Source of the DNA: Fomes fomentarius
Lineage: Eukaryota > Basidiomycota > Agaricomycetes > Polyporales > Polyporaceae
Reading direction: 5' to 3'
DNA length: 64,000 nucleotides
Assembly (NCBI GenBank): GCA_022606135.1
Contig: JABYQN010000004.1
Span: 930,001 to 994,000, forward strand
Part shown: one piece after another, positions 35,121 through 46,145 of the stretch
How the letters are laid out: the number at the start of each line of letters is the position of its first letter
Numbering within the stretch: position 1 is the first letter of the stretch
The notes under the pieces: generated by a model
The model's database searches: none
Told to the model about the DNA's origin: nothing
Seen by the model: the letters and a program-made list of their open reading frames with translations, nothing else
Program-made: the position numbers and the translations under genes

Positions 35121-35996
35121 TCAGAGGTAGGTTATGCGACTTCCCATCGCCATGTTGTCAACGTACGTATCCAAGACACGCCTCCCTGCGGCGACGCACT
35201 CTCTCCGTCCTATCCATTCTTTATCACATCCAGGGCTACTGTGCAGTCTACCCGAGCCGCATGCATCGATGCATGGGTGATCGTTGGTGGTCACCGGTCG
35301 GCGAGGCGTATTGATTAGTCCACTGTCCTGGAAGGGCAATGAGCGCGGGGTCCTAATAGATGCAAAACACGCATACGAGGACAATCCCCGTAAACTGACG
35401 CTTCGCCGTCGTTGCGCAGTCCTTCATCCCGTCGCGCTCATGACCATTCCCGTTGGGTTCGAATTCGACCCTCACTTAATCCGTTCTGATGACGCAAAAC
35501 CGCTGGAACCGAGATCAAGCAGAATCAGACACGATGTGGCTAGTCGAACAGGCGACGAGATTTCCCATCCAGGGTGAGTGCGCTATTCGTCGCGAGAAGG
35601 CGCAAGCCGTCGTTCTCAGCGACAGGCAGCCCCTGACGTTCCGCTTCCCCGCTGCGGCAAACGATGAGCGACTTGGGGCCGTCGTTGCGATCGTCCTGCG
35701 CCAGGCTGCTGATCGGCGCTAGGCGATGTCACCGACGCGGTCGCCGCCAAATTAACGGAGCGATCTTTATTGGCGCCTATCTCGGGCGCTTACGTATCGC
35801 CGGCTATGATTGGTTCTGATTGACTCCGCGCCCAGTCACGAATAGACCTGCCCTGAAGTAGGAACGTGGGCGGGCTTCTCGCCATTGGGTCGGTCATCAC
35901 AGGTCCGATCTGACCTTGTTAGCTCCCCCCATTGTCCTCCGTACCCTACCTCCTCCTACATATTAACCACCGTCCTCTCCTTCAACCTAGGTCAAT
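35121..35996. other. Upstream region of the Ser/Arg-rich protein gene
   Basis: No gene supported. It contains CGCCGCCAAA (near 35740) and TTGGCGCC (near 35770), E2F/MBF-like sequences, before the start at 35997. Confidence 0.35.
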
Positions 35997-37644
35997 ATGC
36001 ATGAGCAGTATTCTGCTGCTGTCCCTCTCCTCTCTCTCGTCATGCCTCGTTCTTCCATCCCTCGTCGACGCTCGTCTAGGCTCTCGTCTGCTTCGGATCC
36101 ACACACACCCCCGCCCCGCGACTCGCCTCTGCCAATGCTGTCGCCCACATCCAACAGGAAGAGCTCGGATAGCTGGAATAGCTCTAACTACGACCCAGCG
36201 GACGAGTTCGAGTTTGAGTGGAAACCAGAGCAGACGCGTTTGTTGTCCCGGGTAAGTCGCTTCAGACGCGTTCGGAGCGCGACACGCACTATCCGCAGTC
36301 GTAGCGCGTTTCTGTCGTTCCCTATCGCGTACACTGTCTAACAATGCCCGACTAGACCTTGGATGCCCTTCCTGCCCACCTCTTGACGCCATTCAACGGC
36401 CCCGTCCCTCCTTCTAACCTCCTCGACAAGATCGCTAGGGGAGTTACGCAAGCTAAGGGGGCAGCTGAGTGGCCGCACTCATTGCGGGCAACCCGTGCCA
36501 AGATCGTCGAGCTAGCCCGTCTGCGTGCGAAGGAGGACACCGCAAGTGATACCATCGCCGAGGAAGATAGCACCGATCCAGATGTCTCACAACAGACAAC
36601 CAACACAGAGTTCAAACGACCCTTGTATAGACAGTCAAGTATGGACTTCATGCAATCCACCAAGCTTGACCCCACGGACAATGAAACGATCGCACGGTGA
36701 GCTTGAGCGTTTGTCCTTGTTGAAATCCCGGCTAATGAATACGTCAAATAAGTCTATCCTATCGGCTACAACATACCGAGCGTATCATACAGAACCCCGC
36801 CTATCCTTATGTACGCACCTCTCCACGTCTCCGCACCTCTAGGGCTCTCGTCTCCTCCGCAAGCTCGACTACGCTCAACTCCCAGAGCTCATGCGATTCC
36901 GATTCGCGTATCCCACGTCTCCGCCGATCACTCTCTTCCATCTCAAACTCCTCTGACATCCAGCAGCCGGGAGTAGATCCTCGGGTGCAGCGTATGAGAC
37001 GTGCGGAGTCGTTTGCGGGGTCGGCGCTCTATCCCCCTGGGTCCCCGCTAAAATGTGCACCGTCCTTCGGGGTGATTTCCAAGCGCAGTTCTGACGCCAT
37101 GAGCGTGGACCATTCTAATCGTTCCGATCTAACCACATCGGACGAGGAAGAAAAGTTGCGGTCGAAGAAGGCGAAGAAGCCTCGTGTCAAGGCAGCCTCT
37201 CCCACTCCGCCAGCTACCTCTCTTCCTATGTCGCCGCAAAAGCCAAAACAGCTGCGACGCACTACAAAATTGATTGGGAAGCCTACGTCTTCTAAAGACG
37301 GCGCCCACCGCTCAAGTAGACCTAAGGCGAACGTGCAGCGCAACCCTAGCATTCTTGGTCCGGAGCTGCCGTCCTGCCAGACTGCTGCACCACGGATAAC
37401 ACCGGTTCCTGCGCAGCCATATCAACGACTTCACCATAGTCGTTCCCCATGCCCTACCACCACTCCTTGTACCCTTGTTCCAGGTTCGCCGACACACCGG
37501 AGCCCCCGTCGTGCAAGGGCCCCATCTGGACGTGGCCCTGTAGGCAGGAAGATCTCGTTCGGTACTCTCGCGCCTCCACAGGAGGAAGAGAATGTTGGAT
37601 TTGGAGCAGGCCTAGGACTCGGCAGTGCTTTCCAGCTGCAGTGA
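35997..37644 (+). CDS. Uncharacterised Ser/Arg/Pro-rich protein
   Basis: Not recognised. Exon 1 has MPRSSIPRRRSSRLSSASD and an acidic/aromatic patch (DPADEFEFEWKPEQTRLL), ending at an intron near 36251. Exon 2 (from about 36356) has LDALPAHLLTPFNGPVPPSN and KAAEW-like helical text ending FMQSTKLDPTDNETIAR. A third exon carries RLSYRLQHTERIIQNPAYPY. The rest is low complexity with many SP, TP and RRS sites, a basic KKAKKPRVK stretch that could be a nuclear signal, and the end GAGLGLGSAFQLQ. Introns are GT-AG and short. The start may instead be the ATG at 36042. The conserved-looking core is residues about 80-190; the tail looks disordered and phosphorylation-prone. Nuclear or cytoskeletal roles are possible, none shown. 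Confidence 0.7.
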
Positions 37645-38711
37645 GCTCTCATCGTGCTCTCTGATTATATATCGACATCTCCATCTACATTTCCGAGCCA
37701 ATGCACTTCGTCATTGACTCTGCTTTTCCCCACTATGGCAATGCGACTCTACATTGCTCCGGTCGTCACCTCACGCACCGACACACTCTTTATCGTATCT
37801 GTCTACTACTATTCCCCTGCATCACTCCTTCCGCGTTCGACTCTTCCGATGTTCAAGCTTGCACATTCATTCATATTCTCTGGATATCGCCCACACTCAT
37901 TTCCTGGTCCTTATCAAAGCCATCGACCCTCCATCCAGGACAAGCCCACAACGTCCGTGACTCCATATAGACGGACATCGGGTCTTCCACCTGCGCACGG
38001 TGTATATACCAGCGGCCGAGGCTGGTTGTGCCATGTTGTACTATATGCTGGAATCGCCAATTCCCTGTACAATGAACCACCCATTGTTCGTCCACCATCG
38101 CTAAACCCTCCAGTGCAATTACCACGTAGTGTAACTGTACATCCCCTCTTTTCGTGTTCTTGTGCATATGTATCTATTCTTCTATCTCAGTTCCGCGCCG
38201 TCCCTGCTCCCAGCACACAGGCTTGGACCGCACAGCATGCTCTAGTTTCTGTTTCGTGTACGTGTTTAGATTGTTGTTATTCCTTTCGTCTGCTGTGCAT
38301 GTATTCCTTCATATTTTCTGTAGTATCTTTGCTGCTTACCGGAATCTTCGTGTACATGTATCACCTACTCCAATCTCATTTCTTTCGTTTGTCCGCTGGA
38401 AACAGGTTTCGTGCCAACCTGAGCTAGCAACCGGCTGGCAACATTAACGGTTAAAGTGTAACGTGTCAGGTTCGGCTCTGGGCTTCTGAAAGTGGTAGCA
38501 GCTCAGTGATATGTCGAGAGAAAGTACGCCCGAGAACGCTTCATAAAATGGGTAGGGTGCGAGTACCGCACGGACAGCGCATTAGTAGGATCTAGAGAAA
38601 CGACAGCAAAACGTGGACAGGTAGCTTTCGTTTATTGCTACAACGTTGCTCGTACATTAGCATGAGCGAAGTGCGGAGACTACCTGTGAGACTCACAATG
38701 CGCCTCCAAGC
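37645..38711. other. Pyrimidine-rich 3' region, no gene seen
   Basis: A 257-codon open frame on the plus strand (37654-38427) is rich in Ser, Tyr, Phe and Cys because the DNA is pyrimidine-rich. It has no motif and follows the stop at 37644 directly, so it is more likely 3' untranslated sequence than a gene. Confidence 0.45.
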
Positions 38712-39190
38712 CTATGATGATATTCCTCCTTCCGCTTTTGCTCGCCGTTCAGCAATCTGCGCACGCTTCTCGGCGAGCAGCACTGCTGCCCGCTGGTCCC
38801 AGTGATATGCCCAGTATCCGACAAAGCCGAATGCGCCCATTGCGATGGCGTGACCAACGGGGTCTGTGTGTTACAAGTTCGGAAGGGGTGGACCATACGC
38901 CGCGAGCATAGTGAGGCAGCAACGAAGAGTGGATGATAGGGAATATGGAGACAACGTTATTCGGCAGGACACGGAGCAGAGACTAGCAGGGACGCACTCT
39001 CGAAGATGGGGCGTTTCTGGATGCCAAGCTGGCCAACGCGTGCGGCAAAGCCCACGATGGAGAAGCCGACGATGTTCGCGAGGAGGGACATGACGGGGGT
39101 GATGAAGGTCGGGAAGTTGTAGAGTCCAGGGAGTCGGACGCTTGATTCAGAATATGGTGGGTAATTTCGCACGATAAGTCCTTCCTGTAA
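38712..39190 (-). CDS. Small mitochondrial inner-membrane protein, complex I NUXM-like
   Basis: A two-exon protein of about 110 residues. The first visible exon reads YPPYSESSVRLPGLYNFPTF then SLLANIVGFSIVGFAARVGQ and QLGIQKRPIFE. After an intron (about 39000 to 38867) the second reads NPVGHAIAMGAFGFVGYWAY, HWDQRAAVLLAEKRAQIAER and RAKAEGGISS. Two hydrophobic segments flank a conserved turn and the tail is charged, as in small accessory subunits of NADH:ubiquinone oxidoreductase. The NUXM assignment is from memory of the pattern and is tentative. The start codon is not resolved: the frame is entered from an acceptor at about 39186, so an upstream mini-exon with the ATG is expected. It is divergent from the TPR gene within about 160 bases. 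Confidence 0.6.
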
Positions 39191-39353
39191 ACAGTACTAA
39201 TAGAACCCGATATGGCACAGAAGATCTAGGCGCGCACGGCAAGCTGAAGCTGTGCCTCGAGGCTCAAGGGTATTTAGCTTCTACGAAGTAACAGCACCGG
39301 TACATTCTTACCTCCCTCCATTTCCTGTCGTTCACCCCTTACGCGCATATAAC

Positions 39354-40412
39354 ATGTCCGAGGCTGAGCAGGCAACTTCCCCAACTCCTGGCCTTTCTGC
39401 GGGAGGTGATGTTGCCGACAAGTTCAATACCGCGAAGGAGAAGAAGGCGGCAGGCGATGAGGCGTTCAAGCACAACGATATCGCGACTGGTGCGCATACC
39501 TATCTTCAGCTCGCAATATCGATGTGCGTATTGAATGTCTCACTTGCGTTGTGTATATCTAGCATTCCGGCATTATCACGAAGTGAGCATCTGGCATATA
39601 TCAGCGTGCGGGGTAGGAGAAGCTGACGCCACCACCCACAATATAGGCACTCCTCTTTTTGAAAGGTCTCGACAAGTATGTGGCTCATGTATAAGGACTA
39701 CTGTGAGCATTCTCAACAGTATACACGTAGGAACGCAACGCAGAGGGCTCTTGGACAGCCTGTGCCACAGCCGCCACCGATCGAGTCGGTTAGCCAGTCG
39801 GCGGATGAGAAGGCAAAGACTGAGGTGCGTGTTCGCATATATCATTGCGTGAATAATTCGATACTGAGCGACTTTCCTGTATGGATCGTTAGGTCGACTT
39901 CCTTGCCGAGAAGATCTACTCGAACATGTCTCAGTGCCACTTGAAGAAGGGCAACTGGAAACGGGCGGTGGAGACTGCAGATCAGGTATTAGAACACAAC
40001 CACATTGGCTCTGGCCGCTGCTTCATTTGCTGAGCACCATCGTGACTTCAGGCATTGCACTACAACCCTAAGAACTACAAGGCACTATTCCGTAAGGCAA
40101 GGGCGCTCAAGGAGCAGGGATACTTCGAGAAGGCGACTAAGATCCTCGAGGAGATCGTCAAGGATGGCGAGGAGGGTGGTGAGTTGTTCTATCTTTCAAG
40201 AGCAAATGTTGAGCGTGACTAACGCTCAATTACAGACAAGAAGGCAGCCGAAGAGGAGCTCGAAGATGTTAACAAACGCGACAAGGAGGTCACCGCACAA
40301 CATAACCAGAAGATGAAGGGTGGGTTGTGTGGCATCATCGCGAGTCATCTGAATCTGAATTGTCTCAACAGGATTCTTGAACAAGGACAAGGTCGACTTG
40401 AGCAAGGACTAA
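39354..40412 (+). CDS. TPR-domain co-chaperone-like protein
   Basis: A soluble tetratricopeptide protein of roughly 240 residues. Start MSEAEQATSPTPGLSAGGDV, then the first TPR helix AKEKKAAGDEAFKHNDIATG. Very short exons give FRHYHEALLFLKGLDK. Further exons give ATQRALGQPVPQPPPIESVS, VDFLAEKIYSNMSQCHLKKG, NWKRAVETADQALHYNPKN and YKALFRKARALKEQGYFEKA. The end is FLNKDKVDLSKD. The NxYS..QCHLKKxNW and K-x-LFRKARAL pattern matches three-TPR clamp domains such as those in Hsp90-binding immunophilins, so binding of a chaperone C-terminus is likely (inference). No FKBP or cyclophilin domain is present. Eight short introns interrupt it. It lies about 300 bases before TERT in the same direction. Confidence 0.85.
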
Positions 40413-40715
40413 GCGGGTCTAGAATTTGTTTGCTGGATCGTGAACTGTGTATTAAACTTTCGGATATGTCTGTCCCTTCATGTATTCAGTTGTCGCCTTC
40501 CTCTGTACCTGTCTTGTGCAATGTACGAACACCACATTTTCTGCATTGCCTAGTCCGCACAGCATCCGCGATCGATTTGCACACGCGGCGAGGCGTGGTC
40601 ACTGTCAGAGGACCAGTAACAGGCGCGCGTGACAGTAGGCACGTGGTCGCGTACAAGACGCGATTCCGTGACGCTGGTCAGCGGTCCTTGACCTCCGACC
40701 TCCATCTCACCGCTG

Positions 40716-43700
40716 ATGTTTCCCCGAACAGACAGTTCCACACCCGTGTCTGACAATGCCTTCGTAGAGAAGAGCGACCGTATCGCTCTATCTTTACTTC
40801 ATGCATACTTCCCTGTTGTCTCTGCTCTGCGAGAATATCTCGAAACCATCCTCGATGACCAGGGACTTTGTCTCCAAGCAAGCACACCTTCGCAACCCCT
40901 GGCCTTCACAGAGCTCCTCGAGACCTCCTATGTGACCGCCACACGCTCCTTAGATGACGTGAAGCGTCTCACACCTATCCCTCCCATGTCACATATGCAA
41001 GAGGTCAGTGGCATGATCCGCGTTGGGTGTTACATATTCAAACTATTACTTGATACTAGATCATAGACCGAGCTCAGGAAAAACTATTTTTGAAGCATAA
41101 GACTGGCAGACCTTCCAATATCATCACGGCTGGGTATCGTAAAGTCAACCAGCTAGATGTTAGGAGCAAGTTCGGCACCACTCGCGTACCCCTAACCAAC
41201 TATTTCGTGAACACGATGATTACCGCTCTGCAAGCTCCAGAATGGGAGCATTTGCTACATAGGTTACTCATTCATGCTTCAAAGGATACGGATCTTGCTG
41301 ACTTTGGGCGTTTTATACAGAGTCGGAGAGAACGCGATGTTCCATCTACTCACGGAAACCTCCGTATTTCTCTCACTTCCTAATGGCTCTCTATGTCAAG
41401 TGATAGGAGACCCGATTGTGAATGTCAAACCTCCTTCCAACATTCCCATCCTCTACGAAGAGTTAAAAAATGCCCCGGAGGGTTCACAAAGGCGGGGCCG
41501 GGGTACGAAGAGACGTTGTCTCACTGGTTACGCAGAAGAGAGACCTTCCAAACGAACCAAACGCAACTATGATGCGAGCGGGCAGAGTTCGACGAAAACC
41601 TCTAACAATCATGTGGAAATGTTGGTCTCTTGCTCTGCAGCATTGCCCAAGCAAACTGACACGTGGAGAACAGAATTACCCCTGCTGATGTGGCATTCCT
41701 TCGCGCCAGGATGTTCTATTCGCGTCCGTCGTTTGTGCCGCATACAACCAAAATCGTCGTCGGGTTACCACCCAAACGTCGGTACATGCGAATGTTCTTC
41801 AGGATCATTGGCTAACCATCACCTTCACAGATGTCCTCAATCGCATATATCCATGCTGGCACACTGATGCTAGAGCGGCAGAAGGTAGAGGGCTCGATCC
41901 AGACCCGCGCCAGCAAATAGAACACGCGCGCCATTTGGCCAAATACGTCTTCCCTCGGCAATATGGACTCAGAAACCTTTTCAATGCATCATCTCCGCAC
42001 CGGTATGGCACGTTCGGAACTCCCGACTACTGGGACAGAGAACAAGAGATAAAAGTAAGTGCATGATAAGGTGCTATCATAGCATGACTCGCAATAAGTG
42101 CGATTCGGATGAATAGAACCAGGGATCGTGCAAGACGCCAAAACGGCTGAAGCATGTACTAGATATACTGGAGAAGATGACCTGGAGGCATAGGAAGTGC
42201 AAGTATAAGTTGCTTCTGGATACGTCCTGTCCTTCGAAGGTACGCAATGCCGTCGTCTTCAGCCTCCTACCACCTCTCAAGAGATCTATCGATTAGCTGG
42301 CCCGTGTCGGCGATGGCGCATCTCCTTTGGAAAATAGCGTGATCCTGGTGAGACGATCGTATCTGATGTCCTGGAGGTTTTCAGTTAATGATGGCTGAAA
42401 CCTAGGAAATGATGTCAGAGACCTCGATACAGTTGCAGACGCAGGCTTCTGTGATAGATACCAGCGTCTCTCTCGATTCTGCTGGTAGGCCTATCATCTC
42501 CAGTGCATTATCCGAGGCGAAGCGACAAACGAAATACAAACCTCGTTTCGCTGAGTTCGCTTGTGGGCTAGGGGAGGTGCGTCGCAACACAATCGAAGTG
42601 TGGTCGAGCCGGGGTTCATTTCTTGGCACAGATCTTCCGGTTCGCCGTGCTAGTAACGAGGACAGTGATTCCGAAGGCGTTTTGGGGTAGTGACGAGAAC
42701 TTCGAAGTATTGATGCAGTGTTTGTGTTCTATTTCATCCACGCTCTGGCGTGTATTAACGTTACTACAACTCGTGTTAGATGTCAAACACATGATCGTAG
42801 CTCGCCGGTATGAGACCCTATCTGTACACCGCGTACTGCAACACTTTCGCACTTCGGACTGCGAGTGGCTCATGCCGCATAGTACGGGGGACACAGGGCG
42901 GTCAAGGGTTTCTGTGACGGACTCGCTCAAACGACGAGAGCTTCTCGAAGATTTCTTGTTGTGGTACTTTGATTCCTTCTTGGTTCCAATTCTCAAGGTG
43001 GGTATATATAATGGAACTACTGAGACGGGCCGTCCTGATGACCATATGTCAGACTACCTTCTATGTGACAGAATCGTCCGCATTCCGTAACAGAGTGCTC
43101 TATTTCCGGCATGACGACTGGCGCACTCTCTGCGCCCCTCTTGTGGAGAAGCTCAGCTCAGACACGTTCCAGAGAATCGAGCAGGTGAGTAAACAATGCC
43201 ATATGCAGGCAGGATTGAGGACTAATTTTGTGCGTCGCATGGCCACAGCACGAAGCCCAGGAGATTCTACGACAGAGACGGCTCGGATTCTCATTCGTAC
43301 GTCTTTTACCCAAAGAAACGGGCGTACGACCCATAGTCAATCTACGAAGGCGGATTGACAAGGTATCGTTCGTTGTCGCTATGCGGGTGTGCGACCCGCT
43401 GACATCTCGTAAGAACGCATATAGGCCGTCTCAGTCAATCAACCAGATCCTCCAGGCAGCTTTCCAGATCTTGACTTACGAGAAGGTGCGTCGTACCCGT
43501 CCTAGTATCAACCGCCAACATTAATCCTGTCGAGTAGGACCGTCAAAGTGAGCGCCTCGGTGCATCTGTGTTCGGCCCGAACGAGATCTACTCGAAGCTG
43601 AAGGCCTTTAAGACACGCTTGACTGGCGGGAACGCCGCGGCTAAGCTGTGAGAATGCACAACTTTTGCGTAGATTGATTCTGACATCACATCAGACCGAA

Positions 43701-45527
43701 ATTGTACTTTGTCAAGGTTGACGTACAAGCGTGTTTTGACACCATCGAACAGACCAAGCTGCTGAGTATCCTACGTGACCTGCTCTCAGAGGTCAGATCT
43801 TCCATGCATCGTCGCTGTGTTTCCACTCAATTTCATGATTCATAGGACGCGTACATGGTACAACGCTACGGTACAATCAATAGAGCTGGCAATAGGGTAC
43901 AACGCAAATTTGTCAAGAAGGCTCTGCCGGAAGGTCAGCTTGACCAGTATCGTTCCCATTCCTGCTACTCATTGCTCGGCCCGCGGTAGACGATCATCCA
44001 CATTTCCTTGCGTATGCCTCCCAATTGGCTAGTGCTTTGAGTAATACCATCTTCGTCGATCAGGTACGAGGTATATCCCCGCATGTAGCTCTCAATCGTC
44101 GCATTGAACGTGTCGCAGGTTGTATACCCGTATTCGGGAAAGGAGGATATTATCGCGCTTTTGGAAGAGCATATCACGGAGAATCTCGTGAAGATCGGCA
44201 ACGAGTACTACCGCCAAATAGTCGGCATCCCCCAAGGCTCAGTACTCTCCGCTGTCTTGTGCTCGTTCTTCTATGGTGACCTCGAGCGGAGAGCATTCAA
44301 GTTCACTGAAGATCCGGAATGCGTAGGAACATAACTGCATCCTCAATGACCATATATGCTCACGTTGTGCCATCTCGCTAGGTCCTCATGCGGTTGATTG
44401 ATGACTGGCTGTTCATCACGACGAGTCGGCCGAAGGCGACTAGGTTCTATGACATGGTATCTGAAGGTACTACACACACACACATCTATCATCCGAGAAC
44501 GAGATGCAAGAGTCGTTGACCACTCCGCTCTAGGTCATCCAGAGTATGGCTGCTTCATCTCCAAGGAGAAGAGCCTACTAAACTTTGACCACCCGTCGCT
44601 CGCAAACATCGTTGACCCTCGCTCGCTAGGTAGGAGCACATCGGCCCGCACTCAGAGCATCCAAATTGACGTTTCCGATGGTACAGTCTTTCCATGGTGT
44701 GGATACTCGATCAGCATGTCCGACCTATCTGTGACCGTCGATTACTCGCGATTCCACCAGACCTGTCAGTTCTCAGTTACGCATTCCATCTACAATTACT
44801 CCAGGCTCATCCGTGTCCGCTACCGCAGACCTCCAAGATTCGTTGACGGTCGAGTTCGGTCGTCGGCCGGGTGCAGCATTCACTCACAAGATGATGCAGT
44901 AGGTTCCATCATCTAAATCTTTCAGTCTCAAACTTGTCTCAGATCGTCTTTGTAGACTCGCAAAGTCGAAGAGCCACATCATCTACAACGACGCAGGACT
45001 CAACTCCAGACATGCGGTCTACCTCAACATCTACCAGAACTTCACCGTACTGGCGATGAAGATGCACTGCTACCTGCGTGAATGGCGCCTTGATGTGGCA
45101 AAGAGCCATGCGTTCATTCTGCGTATGTCATCCTCGCAATCACAGAGTCATTGACTGATACACTGACCGTGACGGTATCGAGCAGGAACCATCCGCCAGA
45201 CTATCCGCTTCGGGTATTCCTCTGCTTGCACGAAGGCGGGCCACAAACTAGCACAGAGTAACAACGCAGCGTTCATCACCAAGCAAGCGCAAGCGACCTG
45301 GTATGCCAGCTGCGCTATTCCATGCCACTGACCACGCTGATCACAATATGTGTAGGCTTGGACTACATGCGTTCCACACTGTCCTCTCGCGCAAACCGCG
45401 AGCATATACTCGTCTCCTCAGGACTCTCCGCCTCGAACTCTCCCTCCCCAAGTATCGACATTTCAAGAAGCTTCACCGAGCAGTCATTGCGGAAGGTCTC
45501 TCCACTCTCACCCTCCTGTCGTTCTGA
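40716..45527 (+). CDS. TERT: Telomerase reverse transcriptase
   Basis: The catalytic subunit of telomerase, which copies the RNA template onto chromosome ends in the nucleus. The N-terminal TEN-like region has KTGRPSNIITAGYRK, TRVPLTNYFVNTMITALQAP and VGENAMFHLLTETSVFLSLP. The RNA-binding part includes ITPADVAFLRARMFYSRPSF and VIPKAFWGSDENF. Reverse transcriptase motifs follow in order: 1/2 GFSFVRLLPKETGVRPIVNL (from 43283), A FVKVDVQACFDTI (Asp codon at 43720), B IVGIPQGSVLSAVLCSFFYG (about 44221), C LMRLIDDWLFIT (DD at 44400-44405), D YGCFISKEKSLLNF, and E WCGYSIS (about 44691). The C-terminal extension ends VIAEGLSTLTLLSF. All three catalytic Asp are present. At least fifteen short introns were needed; no frame break was evident. 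Confidence 0.95.
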
Positions 45528-46145
45528 CGCACCTCTTCGCTCACGACGCCGGGGCCGCGCGGGGCGAACAAGCAAGCCAGATGGACAGATGTTCCGGATC
45601 GCGACTCAACAAACAACACGATTAGTCCAGGGCTCGGTGCATACATGTTATATACCACTGATACATATCCTGTCGAGACGAAGCGAGGCGAGACCAGGCG
45701 AGGAGAAGAGGAGGGAGTGGAGGAGCCGAGGGGAAGCGGGGAGACGATGAGATATATGTAATAAAAGAAAAGGAGACACTTTGGACGAACGAAGTAAACA
45801 GGAAGACATGGGAGGAGACGCGGAAAAGACGATTCTCGTACAACCCGAGCGTGCGGGACCAACTCTTTGTGACACAAAAACAGAGGTATAGTGAGTGCGA
45901 GCGAACGCAACGCCGGTGCAGATCATACGACACGAGAGTATAAGAGAGTGAAGGGGAGGCGAGATGTGGTATGTGTGCAGATAGGGGAATAAGGAGTGAC
46001 GTCAAGAATTCGTGTAGAGATTGGTTGGGGTAGCACCAGAGGAGCGAAAGGAGCGTGGGTGTGTTCGTAGGCATCGGCGTGAATAAGACGAAAACATAAC
46101 AGAGAGCGCAGGATACGAGAGATGCGAGAGAAGGGGAGTGGTCGT
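45528..46145. other. 3' spacer between convergent TERT and RasGAP genes
   Basis: Purine-rich (GGAG/GAGG) on the plus strand. No gene seen. Confidence 0.5.

Noticed and set aside
37654..38427. 257-codon plus-strand open frame
   Set aside because: It starts ten bases after the stop of the upstream gene, is pyrimidine-biased with no domain, and is better explained as 3' untranslated sequence.
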